Assembly: GCA_963739435.1 (NCBI GenBank)
Contig: CAVUAN010000021.1
Location: 62,001 to 126,000 of the forward strand
DNA from: CAVUAN01 sp963739435
GTDB taxonomy: Bacteria > Acidobacteriota > Thermoanaerobaculia > UBA5066 > Gp7-AA6
DNA: 64,000 nt
Direction: 5' to 3'
The notes beneath the pieces were generated by a model. The model did no database searches. It saw only the letters and a list, made by a program, of their open reading frames with translations, and had not been told where the DNA came from. This document shows positions 8,080 through 18,574 of the stretch, one piece after another (the stretch's first letter is position 1; each line of letters opens with the position of its first letter). The translations under genes and the position numbers were made by a program.

Positions 8080-9848
8080 AGCGATTCGCTCGAGCGCTTC
8101 CACTCCCACTCTGCGTCGCTGTCCTCGCCGCAGTTGCGCGAGCCGGGACAGCCGCGCCGGCCCCCGCTCCCGCGCAGCTCGTCCAGATCGAGGCCGCGCT
8201 GCAGTCCGGAGGCTCGCCCGGCAAGGCGCAGCTGCACGTCGCCGTTCGGATCGCCGAAGGCTGGCACGTCAACAGCCACACGCCGTCGGAGGACTACCTC
8301 ATTCCGACGAACGTCGTTCTCGAGGCCGTGCCCTCCGTCACGGCTGGACCGGCCCGCTATCCGGACGGGAAGCTCCTGAAATTCGCCTTCTCCGACAAGC
8401 CGCTCTCGGTTTACGAGGATCGCTTCTCCGTCGACATCCCGATCATGTGGAGCGGCGGCCCGGCTCCGGCTCTTTCGGGCAAACTCGAGTTTCAGGCCTG
8501 CAACGACAAACAATGCCTCGCTCCGGCCTCCGTCGCTTTCCACTCGGAGCCGGGAACCCTCGCGGCCGCCCAGGGAGGCGCGAGCCTTTCGCTCTCCGGG
8601 GGCGCCATGTCGCTTTCGGACCCCGCTTCCAACGCCGGCGCGGGCACGGCGAAGGCCTCGGGCGCTTCCCAGGATTTCGGCGCGCTGCTCGAAAAGCGCG
8701 GGATCCTGGTCGTGCTTTCCCTCCTCTTCCTCGGAGGGCTGGCCCTGAACTTGACGCCCTGCGTCTACCCGGTGATCCCGCTGACCGTCAGTTTCTTTGG
8801 AGGCCAGGCGCAGGGGGAGCGGAGCCGCAGCTTCGGACTCGCGGCGCTCTACGTGCTCGGCATGGCCACGATGTACTCCGGCCTCGGCGTCGCGGCGGCT
8901 CTTTCGGGAAAGCTCTTCGGCGCCGCGCTGCAGTCGCCGTGGGTGCTCGGTGGGGTCGCCGCCGTTCTCATCGCCCTCGCCCTCTCGATGTTCGGGCTGT
9001 ACGACCTCACGATGCCCTCCGCGCTCGTGCAGAAGACGGGGGCCCGCACGGGAGCGGCCGGGGCCTACGCCATGGGCATGCTCGTTGGGATCGTCGCGGC
9101 GCCCTGCGTGGGGCCCTTCGTTCTCGGCCTGCTCGCTTTCGTTGCCGCGCGGCAGTCCGCGCTGTTGGGCTTCCTGTTCTTCTTCGTCCTCTCGCTCGGC
9201 CTGGGGCTCCCCTACCTCTTCCTGGCCGCCTTCTCCGGGCGGATCGCCGCCCTGCCGCGAGCGGGGTTCTGGATGGAGGGCGTCAAGAAGATCTTCGGCT
9301 GGGTGCTCCTCGCCATGGCGGCCTACTTCGTGAGAACGGCCCTGCCAGTCCCGCTCAAGGACTGGCTGCTGCCGTCAGTCCTCGCCGTCGGCGCCCTGGG
9401 CATTCTCGTCCGCGGCGCTCTGAAGCTGCCGGTCCGAGCCGCCGTGGCCGTCTTGTTCGTGGCCGCGGCGTTCTTCTTCGCGCCGCGCGGCAGCTCGGGT
9501 CCGGAAGGGCCCTCATGGGCGCCGTACGTGGCCTCGAACGTGGCCGCCGCCGGGCGCCCGGCCATCGTGGACTTCTCCGCCTCCTGGTGCCTCCCGTGCG
9601 CGGAGCTCGACAAGAAGACGTTTTCGGACCCGCGCGTGAAGACAGCTCTCGAGAAGCGCGCCCTCTTCAAGGCCGACATGACGAAGACGAGCTCCCCGGA
9701 GGCACTCGCCCTCGCCGAGAAGTACGCCATCCTGGGCGTCCCGACCCTGATCTTCCTCGACGCCGCCGGCGTCGAGCGCGCCGACATCCGCCTCGTCGGC
9801 TTCGAAGACGCCGATTCGTTCCTCAAGAGGCTCGACAGGGCCCCATGA
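8076..9848 (+). CDS. dsbD: Thiol:disulfide interchange protein DsbD
   Basis: Inner-membrane protein that carries reducing power from cytoplasmic thioredoxin to periplasmic proteins. The 590-residue protein has a signal peptide, an N-terminal immunoglobulin-like domain with the redox pair in FQACNDKQCLAP, a central eight-helix domain with the pair in LNLTPCVYPVIPLT and IVAAPCVGPFVLG, and a C-terminal thioredoxin domain with WCLPC. All six redox cysteines of the family are present. The gene is coupled to the preceding thioredoxin-fold gene, a likely substrate or partner. Confidence 0.93.
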   Translation: MKRFARALPLPLCVAVLAAVARAGTAAPAPAPAQLVQIEAALQSGGSPGKAQLHVAVRIAEGWHVNSHTPSEDYLIPTNVVLEAVPSVTAGPARYPDGKLLKFAFSDKPLSVYEDRFSVDIPIMWSGGPAPALSGKLEFQACNDKQCLAPASVAFHSEPGTLAAAQGGASLSLSGGAMSLSDPASNAGAGTAKASGASQDFGALLEKRGILVVLSLLFLGGLALNLTPCVYPVIPLTVSFFGGQAQGERSRSFGLAALYVLGMATMYSGLGVAAALSGKLFGAALQSPWVLGGVAAVLIALALSMFGLYDLTMPSALVQKTGARTGAAGAYAMGMLVGIVAAPCVGPFVLGLLAFVAARQSALLGFLFFFVLSLGLGLPYLFLAAFSGRIAALPRAGFWMEGVKKIFGWVLLAMAAYFVRTALPVPLKDWLLPSVLAVGALGILVRGALKLPVRAAVAVLFVAAAFFFAPRGSSGPEGPSWAPYVASNVAAAGRPAIVDFSASWCLPCAELDKKTFSDPRVKTALEKRALFKADMTKTSSPEALALAEKYAILGVPTLIFLDAAGVERADIRLVGFEDADSFLKRLDRAP

Positions 9849-9854
9849 GGTGTT

Positions 9855-9959
9855 CCCTCTCCCCTCGGGAGAGGGTTAGGGTGAGGGGTTAGCGAACGCA
9901 CCCCTGAGGTCTTTGGCGACAGTCAGCCCCTCACCCCGGCCCTCTCCCGGAGGGAGAGG
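9855..9959. repeat. Paired palindromic repeat, copy 2
   Basis: Same inverted doublet as at 1.1 kb, lying between convergent dsbD and rnc. The right half reads into rnc: it encodes the last nine residues of that gene and its TGA stop. Confidence 0.85.
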
Positions 9960-10680
9960 TGCAAGCTAGCCGGGCAGGCGCCCAAGTCGTCTTCAGGGCT
10001 TCTTTGGCGGCTTTGCGCTGCGCCTCGCGCTTGGAGGCGCCGCTGCCCGTCGCGAAAGAGGCGCCGTCCCAGGCGACCTCGACCTCGAAGGCCTTCTCGT
10101 GGTCCGGGCCCGACTCGTTGATCACGCGATACTCCGGCAGCGGCAGACCCAGCCCTTGTGCGGCTTCCTGCAGCGCCGTCTTGTAGTCGTGGAAGGACAG
10201 GTCTCCGAGATCGATCCCGCTGACGTCGCGCAGGAACTGGCTCTTCACGAACGCCTCGGCGGCCCCGAGCCCGCCATCGAGATAGATCGCCGCCACGATG
10301 GCCTCGAAGGCATCCGCCACCAGGGAGAGCTTTTCCGAGCCTCCCGAGCGCGCCTCGCCCGTGCCCATGCGAAGGAAGCGCCCGATCTCCAGGGCACGGG
10401 CCTTCTCGCCCAGGATTGCAGCCGACACGAGGTGTGCTTTGATCTTCGACAGCGCCCCTTCCTGCAGGTTTGGAAACGTGCGGAAGAGCAGGTCTCCGAC
10501 GAGGAAGCCCAGCACCGCGTCTCCCAGGAACTCGAGCCGCTCGTTGTTCGAGGGACCGGCATCGCGGCGCTCGTTGGCGTAGGACTTGTGCGTCAGGGCG
10601 CGCTCGAGCAGCTCCGGGTTGTTGAAGGCGTGGCCCAGGCGGGCCTGAAAACCGGCGATCGTCTCTTCGGCGGCGCTCAC
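9931..10680 (-). CDS. rnc: Ribonuclease III
   Basis: Double-strand RNA endonuclease for rRNA and mRNA processing. The 249-residue protein has the signature NERLEFLGDAVLG and the second acidic patch in DAFEAIVAAIYLDGG, followed by a double-stranded RNA binding domain (about residues 165-235, with GSGASKREAQRKAAKEAL). Start is GTG, preceded by GGGGAG. The final TSPSGRGPG and the stop are encoded by the repeat element, an addition to the normal C-terminus. It follows tRNA-Leu on the same strand. Confidence 0.93.
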   Translation of the reverse strand: MSAAEETIAGFQARLGHAFNNPELLERALTHKSYANERRDAGPSNNERLEFLGDAVLGFLVGDLLFRTFPNLQEGALSKIKAHLVSAAILGEKARALEIGRFLRMGTGEARSGGSEKLSLVADAFEAIVAAIYLDGGLGAAEAFVKSQFLRDVSGIDLGDLSFHDYKTALQEAAQGLGLPLPEYRVINESGPDHEKAFEVEVAWDGASFATGSGASKREAQRKAAKEALKTTWAPARLACTSPSGRGPG

Positions 10681-10709
10681 AGGTCTCCCCTTTGTTTCCT
10701 CAGTCGGCG

Positions 10710-10800
10710 TGGTGCCGGAGGCCGGGATCGAACCGGCACGGGCCTTTCGACCCTCGGGATTTTAAGTCCCGTGCGTCTACCAAAGTTCCGCCACTCCGGC
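10710..10800 (-). tRNA. tRNA-Leu (TAA)
   Basis: A 91-nt class II tRNA with acceptor GCCGGAG/CTCCGGC, anticodon arm GGGACTTAAAATCCC (anticodon TAA), a long variable arm with GAAA loop, T arm GGTTCGATCCC and encoded CCA. It is 24 bp from tRNA-Cys and probably shares its transcript. Confidence 0.96.
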
Positions 10801-10824
10801 TCTCATTCGGCTTGGGTATTCGAT

Positions 10825-10900
10825 TGGAGGCGACGGGCGGATTCGAACCGCCGAATAAAGGTTTTGCAGACCTCTCCCTTAACCACTTGGGTACGTCGCC
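10825..10900 (-). tRNA. tRNA-Cys (GCA)
   Basis: A 76-nt cloverleaf with acceptor GGCGACG/CGTCGCC, discriminator U, encoded CCA, anticodon arm AGGTCTGCAAAACCT (anticodon GCA) and T arm GGTTCGAATCC. It begins 28 bp after the lexA stop; a TAAAAT hexamer lies in that gap, so either read-through from lexA or its own promoter is possible. Confidence 0.96.
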
Positions 10901-10928
10901 GTCGAACCAGCCGGATTTTACCAGCTAC

Positions 10929-11549
10929 CTACCGGGCGGCGCCGGCGTAGTCGCGGATCAAGCCCGTCACCACGCCCTGCACGACGAGGTCGCGGGCATC
11001 CACGGTGATCGGCTTCATCGAGCCATTGGCCGGCTGGAGCCGGACGCGAGCCCCCTCGGAGTAGTAACGCTTCAGCGTGGCTTCGCCCCGCACGAGCGCA
11101 ACGACGGTTTGCCCGTTCTGCGCGTTAGCGCGCTTGGACACGATGACGAAATCGCCGTCGCGGATGCCGTCTTCGATCATCGAATCGCCCCTCACGCGCA
11201 GGACGAAATGCTCGCCCTTACCCAGCAGCGAGGCCGGGACCTCGATCGTCTCTTCGACCGGGAATGGTTCGATCGGCCGGCCGGCTGCGACGAGGCCGAG
11301 CAGGGACACGCGGGTTCCCGAAGCGTCGCTGGCCCGGGCAGGCTCGGCCGGAGTGATGCCGCGGCTGCGGTTCCAGTCACGCCGCAGGGCGCCCTTCTCT
11401 TCCAGCCGTTTCAGGTGCTTCTGCACCGTCCCGAAGGAGGAAAGCCGGAACTTTTCGCGGATCTCCCGCTGGGTGGGTGAAATGCCCTGCTCCGAGCGAT
11501 ACGACCGGATGAAGTCGATGATTTCCTTTTGCCGTTTGGTCAGATTCAT
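10929..11549 (-). CDS. lexA: LexA repressor
   Basis: SOS regulator that is cleaved upon RecA activation. The 206-residue protein has a winged-helix N-terminus (MNLTKRQKEIIDFIRSY, GISPTQREIREKFRLSSFGTVQKHL), an Ala-Gly scissile bond in LVAAGRPIEP, the nucleophile Ser in GDSMIEDGI and the Lys in GEATLKRYY. Size and motifs are normal. A promoter about 115 bp upstream and a direct repeat spanning the start codon are described separately. Confidence 0.95.
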   Translation of the reverse strand: MNLTKRQKEIIDFIRSYRSEQGISPTQREIREKFRLSSFGTVQKHLKRLEEKGALRRDWNRSRGITPAEPARASDASGTRVSLLGLVAAGRPIEPFPVEETIEVPASLLGKGEHFVLRVRGDSMIEDGIRDGDFVIVSKRANAQNGQTVVALVRGEATLKRYYSEGARVRLQPANGSMKPITVDARDLVVQGVVTGLIRDYAGAAR

Positions 11550-11569
11550 TCGATGCCTTATTTCATTCG
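11545..11569 (-). promoter_or_regulatory. Candidate LexA autoregulatory direct repeat
   Basis: On the lexA strand CGAATGAA occurs twice, 17 bp apart from start to start, the second copy including the ATG. Direct-repeat LexA boxes are known in Alphaproteobacteria (GTTC-N7-GTTC), but the box of this phylum is not established to me, so this is a candidate only. Confidence 0.3.
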
Positions 11570-11663
11570 GGCTTCTTTAGAGATCTACTAATTAAGTAAG
11601 GCCGAGGAACCATCGCGGCCGCCCCTGGCCCGGAGGCAAGCCCATCGGCCTTCCCGAGGTCGA

Positions 11664-11692
11664 AGGCTAGGCGAAAAAAAGGCGTAAGTCAA
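11664..11692 (-). promoter_or_regulatory. Promoter reading toward lexA
   Basis: TTGACT and TAGCCT separated by 17 bp on the minus strand, giving a leader of about 110 nt before lexA. The -35 box overlaps the stop codon of the small zinc-ribbon gene. An AT-rich patch follows between this promoter and the lexA start. Confidence 0.6.
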
Positions 11693-11925
11693 GAGCCTTT
11701 CAACAACAGGATCTTTGTCTGGCAGACCGGGCATTCGACGGTCCATTCGTCCCCGGGCGGGAACGTCACGAGCCGGATCCCCTCCACTTCGGTGACCCGC
11801 GGCTTCACGGCCACGGGCACTCCCGGAGGCACCGAGAAACGGTGGACGAATTCGCGCGATTCCTCGTCCAGGTCGCCTGCGACCGCGACCCCGCACGAGC
11901 ACTTGCCCCGGGCCTTCAGGATCAT
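11689..11925 (-). CDS. Small putative zinc-ribbon protein
   Basis: A 78-residue protein of unknown function. It begins MILKARGKCSCG with a CxC pair and ends with CPVCQTKILLLKGS, a CxxC pair, so the four cysteines could bind one zinc. No known family was recognised. The start chosen is the second ATG, which removes a low-quality 12-residue lead. It lies 53 bp downstream of the hpf-like gene on the same strand and may be cotranscribed with it. Confidence 0.55.
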   Translation of the reverse strand: MILKARGKCSCGVAVAGDLDEESREFVHRFSVPPGVPVAVKPRVTEVEGIRLVTFPPGDEWTVECPVCQTKILLLKGS

Positions 11926-11978
11926 CCCGCAAAGCTTAACTCCACCGGCGGCTTGTCGCACATGCGCCAGGAAACTTG

Positions 11979-12338
11979 CTACGCCGATTTCGTTCGTGGA
12001 GCCGTTTTCCGGAGCGTCTTGGTGTCCCCCCTCTTCTTGCGTGCGTAGTCCTCGAGCTGCCGGCGGGCAGCGTCGAAGGAGTCGCGGATGGCGACGCCGA
12101 TGTCGTCAGACGGCGTGGGGTTGACGGCGATCTCGCCCTCGGGAAGAGTCAGGTGGATCCGGACGCTCCGCATCTTCCCTTTGCGGTGATGTCGTCTCTG
12201 CGGGGACAGGACCCAGACCTGGCACCGGGTGATTCGCGGGAAGAAGTGATCGAGCTTCTCCACGCGCTGCCGGATCCTGGCATCCAGCGCATCGGAGTAG
12301 GGCAAGTCTTCGAAGGCGATCTGCACAGGAACGTTCAT
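11979..12338 (-). CDS. Ribosome hibernation factor HPF/RaiA family, short form
   Basis: Binds the 30S subunit and inactivates ribosomes under stress. The 119-residue protein starts MNVPVQIAFEDLPYSDALDARIRQRVEKLDHF and has the VRIHLTLPEGEIAVN strand and DDIGVAIRDSFDAARRQLEDY helix typical of the fold; there is no long C-terminal dimerisation domain. The start is fixed by AGGAGG nine bases upstream. It is divergent from uspA across 134 bp, consistent with joint stress control. Confidence 0.8.
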   Translation of the reverse strand: MNVPVQIAFEDLPYSDALDARIRQRVEKLDHFFPRITRCQVWVLSPQRRHHRKGKMRSVRIHLTLPEGEIAVNPTPSDDIGVAIRDSFDAARRQLEDYARKKRGDTKTLRKTAPRTKSA

Positions 12339-12472
12339 CTGGATCCTCCTGTGGCCCCAGCGTCTCCCTTCCGGGGCGTCCGGACAGATGCAAACCCACC
12401 ACGGCCGCATAAGCCGATCGCATCAGGCCGAATGGCTCGTACCCGCGCATAAAGCACGAGGAGGCCGAATCG

Positions 12473-12955
12473 ATGACTCGAAAAAGACCCCGGTTTCTGG
12501 TCGCCCTCGATTTCTCTCCCGCGTCCGCCGCTGCGCTCGGGCAGGCACGCGCCCTCGCGCGGGCCGCCGGGGCGTCTCTCACGCTGGTCCACGTGCGCCC
12601 CTTCTCCGACACCCGAGCGGCCGTCGTGGAGGAGCGAGGCGACCTGCTGCGTGGCAAGACCCGCTCCCTTTCGAAGGCGCTGAGCGAGTACTTTTCTATC
12701 CGGCTCCAGGCAGCTGCCCGAGAATCCGGGGCAAGGCAGGTCAAGCTCCTGCGCGGCGACCCGGCGCGTGAGATCTGCCGGGAGGCAGGGAGGGGCTACG
12801 ACCTCATCGTCGTCGGCACGCGCGGGCGCGGTGCGCTGACGTCCGCGCTCCTCGGCAGCACGGCGGAAAAGACCATCCGACGGGCCGCCGTCCCCGTGCT
12901 GGTCGTGTCCGCAAGACCTCGGAGGACGCGAAAGGCCCGTTCCGCCAGGCGATGA
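12473..12955 (+). CDS. Universal stress protein UspA family
   Basis: Nucleotide-binding stress protein of 160 residues. It begins RFLVALDFSPASAAALGQARALA and contains the ATP-binding pattern G-x2-G-x9-G-S/T in VVGTRGRGALTSALLGST. A GAGGAGG ribosome-binding site precedes the ATG. The stop codon overlaps the start of the P-type ATPase (ATGA), so it may act with that transporter; USP-type domains often accompany ion transporters. Confidence 0.88.
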   Translation: MTRKRPRFLVALDFSPASAAALGQARALARAAGASLTLVHVRPFSDTRAAVVEERGDLLRGKTRSLSKALSEYFSIRLQAAARESGARQVKLLRGDPAREICREAGRGYDLIVVGTRGRGALTSALLGSTAEKTIRRAAVPVLVVSARPRRTRKARSARR

Positions 12956-15639
12956 ACGAGCAGGGGGATCCCGAGCCCGGATGGCACGGCCGGGAAGTCG
13001 CCGACATCGCCGCCGAGCTGGGGACGCATCCGGAGACGGGCCTGCCAGCCACATCCCCGGCTCTCGGACCGTGGCCGGCGCCCCCAGGAGCTCGGAAATC
13101 GCATCCAGCCTGGCGAATCCTTTGGCGTCAGGTCAAGGGAGGCGTCGTCCTGGTCCTGATCGTCGCGACGGCTGTCGCGTTCGCACTCGGGCACCTCGGC
13201 GATGCCCTCGCGATCGCCGCCTCGATCGCCTTCGCCGTGGCATTCGGTTTCTTGACCGACTGGCGCGCCGATCGCGCCCTCCAGGCGCTCAAAAGCCTCT
13301 CCGCGCCGACCGCCCGCGTCATCCGCGACGGCCAGGAGCACGAAGTGCCCGCGGAAGACGTGCGCCGCGGCGATCTGGCCATCCTTTCCGCCGGGCACAT
13401 CGTCGTGGCCGACGGCCGCGTCGCCGCCGCCCGCGACCTGCAGATCGACGAGTCCGCCCTGACGGGAGAGAGCCTCCCGGCGGCCAAGACCTCCGCGCCG
13501 GTGCGTGCCGGGGCGCCGCTGCCCGACCGCCTGAGCATGGTGTACGCGGGAACGACGGTCGTGAGCGGATGGGGCAGCATGATCGTTACGGGAGTGCGCG
13601 GAGAGACGGAGCTGGCCCGCATCGGGCGCCTCGTCGCCGGCCAGGAGAAGCAGGAAACGCCGCTCGAGCGCCAGGCAGAGAGACTCGGCCGCCGGCTCTC
13701 TCTTCTCGCCATCGGCCTTTCGGCTGCCATCACGTCGATCGGCCTCCTGCGGGGCCGTCCGCTGTGGCTGATGCTGGAGACCGGAGTCATCCTGGCGATC
13801 GCCGCGATTCCCGAGGGCCTGCCGGCCGTCACAACTGTCGCCCTGGCCGCAGGCGTTCGCCGGATGGCCCGCGCCCGGTGCCTCGTACGGCACCTGGCAG
13901 CCGTCGAAACGCTCGGTTGCACGTCGGTCATTTGCACCGACAAGACGGGAACCCTGACGGAAAACGCGATGCGCGCGACCCGCGTCCATCTGCCCGACCG
14001 CGAAATCGAGGTGACCGGCTCGGGGTACTCCCCTGTCGGCCGATTCCTGGAAGGCGGACGCCCTCTCGATCCGCTGGCCGATCCGCCGCTCCGGCGCCTT
14101 CTCGAGATCGCATCGATCTGCAACGACGCGCGGCTCGAGTCCCACGACGACTGGCACATCCACGGCTCGCCGACGGAGGGGGCCCTGCTCACGCTGGCCA
14201 GAAAAGGGGGCCTGGACACTGCGCCGGCGACAGGCCAATTCGAGCGCCGCCGCGAGATTGCATTCTCCTCCGACCGCAAGCGGATGGCAGTCGTGGCGAG
14301 CGACCGCACCGGGCGCCTCTGGTCGTTTGTCAAAGGCTCTCCCGAGGTCGTCCTGGAGCTCTCGTCGCGGGTCCTCGACGGCGCCAGCGAGCGGCCGCTT
14401 GCATCCGGGGAGAAGGCCAGCCTTCTCGCTCGGGCCCGCCGCATCGGCGAAGGAGGCCACCGGGTCCTGGCGCTGGCATTTCGGGAGCTCGACCCGTCCG
14501 ATCTGCCGGAAGCCGCAGAGCGGGACCTGGCCTGGGTCGGTATGGTCGGCTTGATCGACCCGCCACGGGCCGGAGTACGGGAGGCTATCGAGACTCTGCG
14601 CGGCGCCGGGATTCGGACGGTCATGGTCACCGGAGACCAGAAGGGAACCGCTATGGCGGTGGCACGCGAGCTGGCCATCCTCGGGCCACGTGACCTCTGC
14701 GTGAGCTCCGAGGAACTGGCCGATTACGTCCGCGAGCGCCGGTGGGAAGAGCTTCGCAGCACCGCGGTCTTCGCCCGCGTCTCGCCCGAAGACAAGCTGA
14801 CGATCGTCCGCGCGCTTCAGGCGGCCGGACGGATCGTCGCCATGACAGGCGACGGCGTCAACGACGCACCTGCGCTCAAGACCGCGGACATCGGGATCGC
14901 CATCGGGAAACGAGCGACGGATGTTGCGCGCGAGTCTTCCGACCTGATCGTGACGAGCGGCGTTTACGGAACCCTTCCAGAGGCGGTTGCAGAAGGGCGG
15001 CGGATCTATGCCAACATCCGCCGCGCTGTCCAGTTTCTCCTCCTGTGCAGCCTCGCCACCATCGGCGTGATGCTCGGATCGGTCGTCGGCGACCTGCCGC
15101 TTCCCATGAGCCCGTTGCAGCTCCTGTGGCTCAACCTCGTGGTCCACATCTTCCCGGCCATCGCTCTCGTCCTCGTCCCCGGCGACCCGGACACGCTGCA
15201 CCGGCCGCCCCGCGACCCGGCTGAGCCGCTGCTCACCTGGAAGGCCATCGGGAATGTCACACTGCGTGGCGCGATCATCTCGGCCGCGTCGCTCTGGATC
15301 TTCACCTCCGCTGCCGCCCGCGAGGGCGGCCCGAGAGCCGGCACGCTCGCAATGGCCGTTCTGGCCCTCGCCCTGCTCGCGCAGATGCCGGCCACTCTCT
15401 CCGATCGGAGGCCCTTCTGGCGCATGACGCAGAGCCTCACGGCACCCTTCTGGCTCGCATTGGCCGGGGCGCTCGCCATCCAGGCGCTCGGCGTGTACTG
15501 GCCTCCCCTAGCCGCCGTGCTCGAGACTGTCCCTCTCTCGGTCCAAGACTGGCTTCTCGTTGCCGCCGTCTCGCTCGGCATGCTCGCTCTCGTCGAAGCG
15601 GGCAAGGCCATCGTCAACGCGGTGTTCCGGAGGTCTTAA
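12952..15639 (+). CDS. P-type (P2A-like) cation-transporting ATPase with unusual ion-site residues
   Basis: Membrane ATPase of 895 residues. Family motifs are all present: TGES in the actuator domain, AIPEGLPAV in helix M4, the phosphorylated Asp 330 in DKTGTLT, KGSPE in the nucleotide domain, MVTGD, and GDGVNDAPALKTADIGIA. The N-terminal cation ATPase domain is short and there is no heavy-metal-binding domain. Compared with SERCA, the M5 glutamate region reads SLATIG and the M6 NLVTDGLP region reads NLVVHIFP, so two Ca2+-binding acids are replaced while the M4 Glu and M6 Asn remain. The ion is therefore uncertain. Translation is coupled to uspA. Confidence 0.88.
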   Translation: MNEQGDPEPGWHGREVADIAAELGTHPETGLPATSPALGPWPAPPGARKSHPAWRILWRQVKGGVVLVLIVATAVAFALGHLGDALAIAASIAFAVAFGFLTDWRADRALQALKSLSAPTARVIRDGQEHEVPAEDVRRGDLAILSAGHIVVADGRVAAARDLQIDESALTGESLPAAKTSAPVRAGAPLPDRLSMVYAGTTVVSGWGSMIVTGVRGETELARIGRLVAGQEKQETPLERQAERLGRRLSLLAIGLSAAITSIGLLRGRPLWLMLETGVILAIAAIPEGLPAVTTVALAAGVRRMARARCLVRHLAAVETLGCTSVICTDKTGTLTENAMRATRVHLPDREIEVTGSGYSPVGRFLEGGRPLDPLADPPLRRLLEIASICNDARLESHDDWHIHGSPTEGALLTLARKGGLDTAPATGQFERRREIAFSSDRKRMAVVASDRTGRLWSFVKGSPEVVLELSSRVLDGASERPLASGEKASLLARARRIGEGGHRVLALAFRELDPSDLPEAAERDLAWVGMVGLIDPPRAGVREAIETLRGAGIRTVMVTGDQKGTAMAVARELAILGPRDLCVSSEELADYVRERRWEELRSTAVFARVSPEDKLTIVRALQAAGRIVAMTGDGVNDAPALKTADIGIAIGKRATDVARESSDLIVTSGVYGTLPEAVAEGRRIYANIRRAVQFLLLCSLATIGVMLGSVVGDLPLPMSPLQLLWLNLVVHIFPAIALVLVPGDPDTLHRPPRDPAEPLLTWKAIGNVTLRGAIISAASLWIFTSAAAREGGPRAGTLAMAVLALALLAQMPATLSDRRPFWRMTQSLTAPFWLALAGALAIQALGVYWPPLAAVLETVPLSVQDWLLVAAVSLGMLALVEAGKAIVNAVFRRS

Positions 15640-15652
15640 CAACCGCACGCCC

Positions 15653-15681
15653 TTGCACAAAGCGTTGAGATTGCATAGCAT
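15653..15681 (+). promoter_or_regulatory. Promoter of tRNA-Pro
   Basis: TTGCAC and TAGCAT are separated by 17 bp; the -10 box ends 10 bp before the tRNA 5' end, right after the ATPase gene. Confidence 0.75.
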
Positions 15682-15691
15682 TCGCCGCTCT

Positions 15692-15769
<78 letters not shown>

Positions 15770-15977
15770 TACCGTCGCGATCGCTTGTTCGGGGATCTGC
15801 GCCTGCGGGCGCACCGGCGAGCGGCTCGGCCGGGTGCGGCCTCGACCGCTCGCCTGATCCCCTCTCTGCGCGATCGCTCCCGCGGCGCGCGCCTCCACCC
15901 TCGCGTTCGCTCGGGTGACTTCGCGCGCCGCGAGCTAGAGGTCGAGTCCGCTCTGACGAGGCGCGGCCGGGCGGACC

Positions 15978-18317
<2,340 letters not shown>

Positions 18318-18372
18318 GAGACGGAGAAATCTCTCCCTTCCCTCGACCCGAACTTTCCTGTTTGGTCGTGGA

Positions 18373-18402
18373 ATTGTAGACCCCGCGCTGCCGGAGGGTC
18401 AA
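18373..18402 (-). promoter_or_regulatory. Promoter of the Ser/Thr kinase gene
   Basis: TTGACC and TACAAT are separated by 18 bp on the minus strand, about 56 bp before the kinase ATG, with GGGAAGGGAGAG as ribosome-binding region. The -35 box overlaps the stop of the small upstream reading frame. Confidence 0.65.
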
Positions 18403-18545
18403 TCTCCGTCGGGGTTTTCGGGCTTTCGGAGGCGCTGCGCGATCCGTCGGGGAAGGATCCAACCGATCCCGACAGCCGCGAAGAGGAGCAAGGCGACCGC
18501 AGCCAGAAAGGCCAGCCACAACAGGACGCAGGAAACGGCGGTCAT
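18399..18545 (-). CDS. Putative 48-residue single-pass membrane peptide
   Basis: A short reading frame begins MTAVSCVLLWLAFLAAVALL and continues through a hydrophobic segment of about 25 residues to WILPRRIAQRLRKPENPDGD, giving one membrane helix with a positively charged end. It sits between the divergent kinase and EF-G-like genes. No clear ribosome binding site is visible, and no homolog is recognised. It could also be a chance reading frame in GC-rich DNA. Confidence 0.4.
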   Translation of the reverse strand: MTAVSCVLLWLAFLAAVALLLFAAVGIGWILPRRIAQRLRKPENPDGD

Positions 18546-18560
18546 GAGGTAGGCGTTCAA

Positions 18561-18566
18561 TATAAT
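18561..18566 (+). promoter_or_regulatory. TATAAT -10 box of the EF-G-like gene
   Basis: A perfect TATAAT ends eight bases before the ATG; no -35 consensus is present. Transcription would begin within one to three bases of the start codon, suggesting a leaderless mRNA. Confidence 0.5.
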
Positions 18567-18574
18567 CCCGGCTC

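Noticed and set aside
12796..15201. 801-codon minus-strand reading frame opposite the P-type ATPase
   Set aside because: Antisense shadow; the ATPase has every catalytic motif on the other strand.
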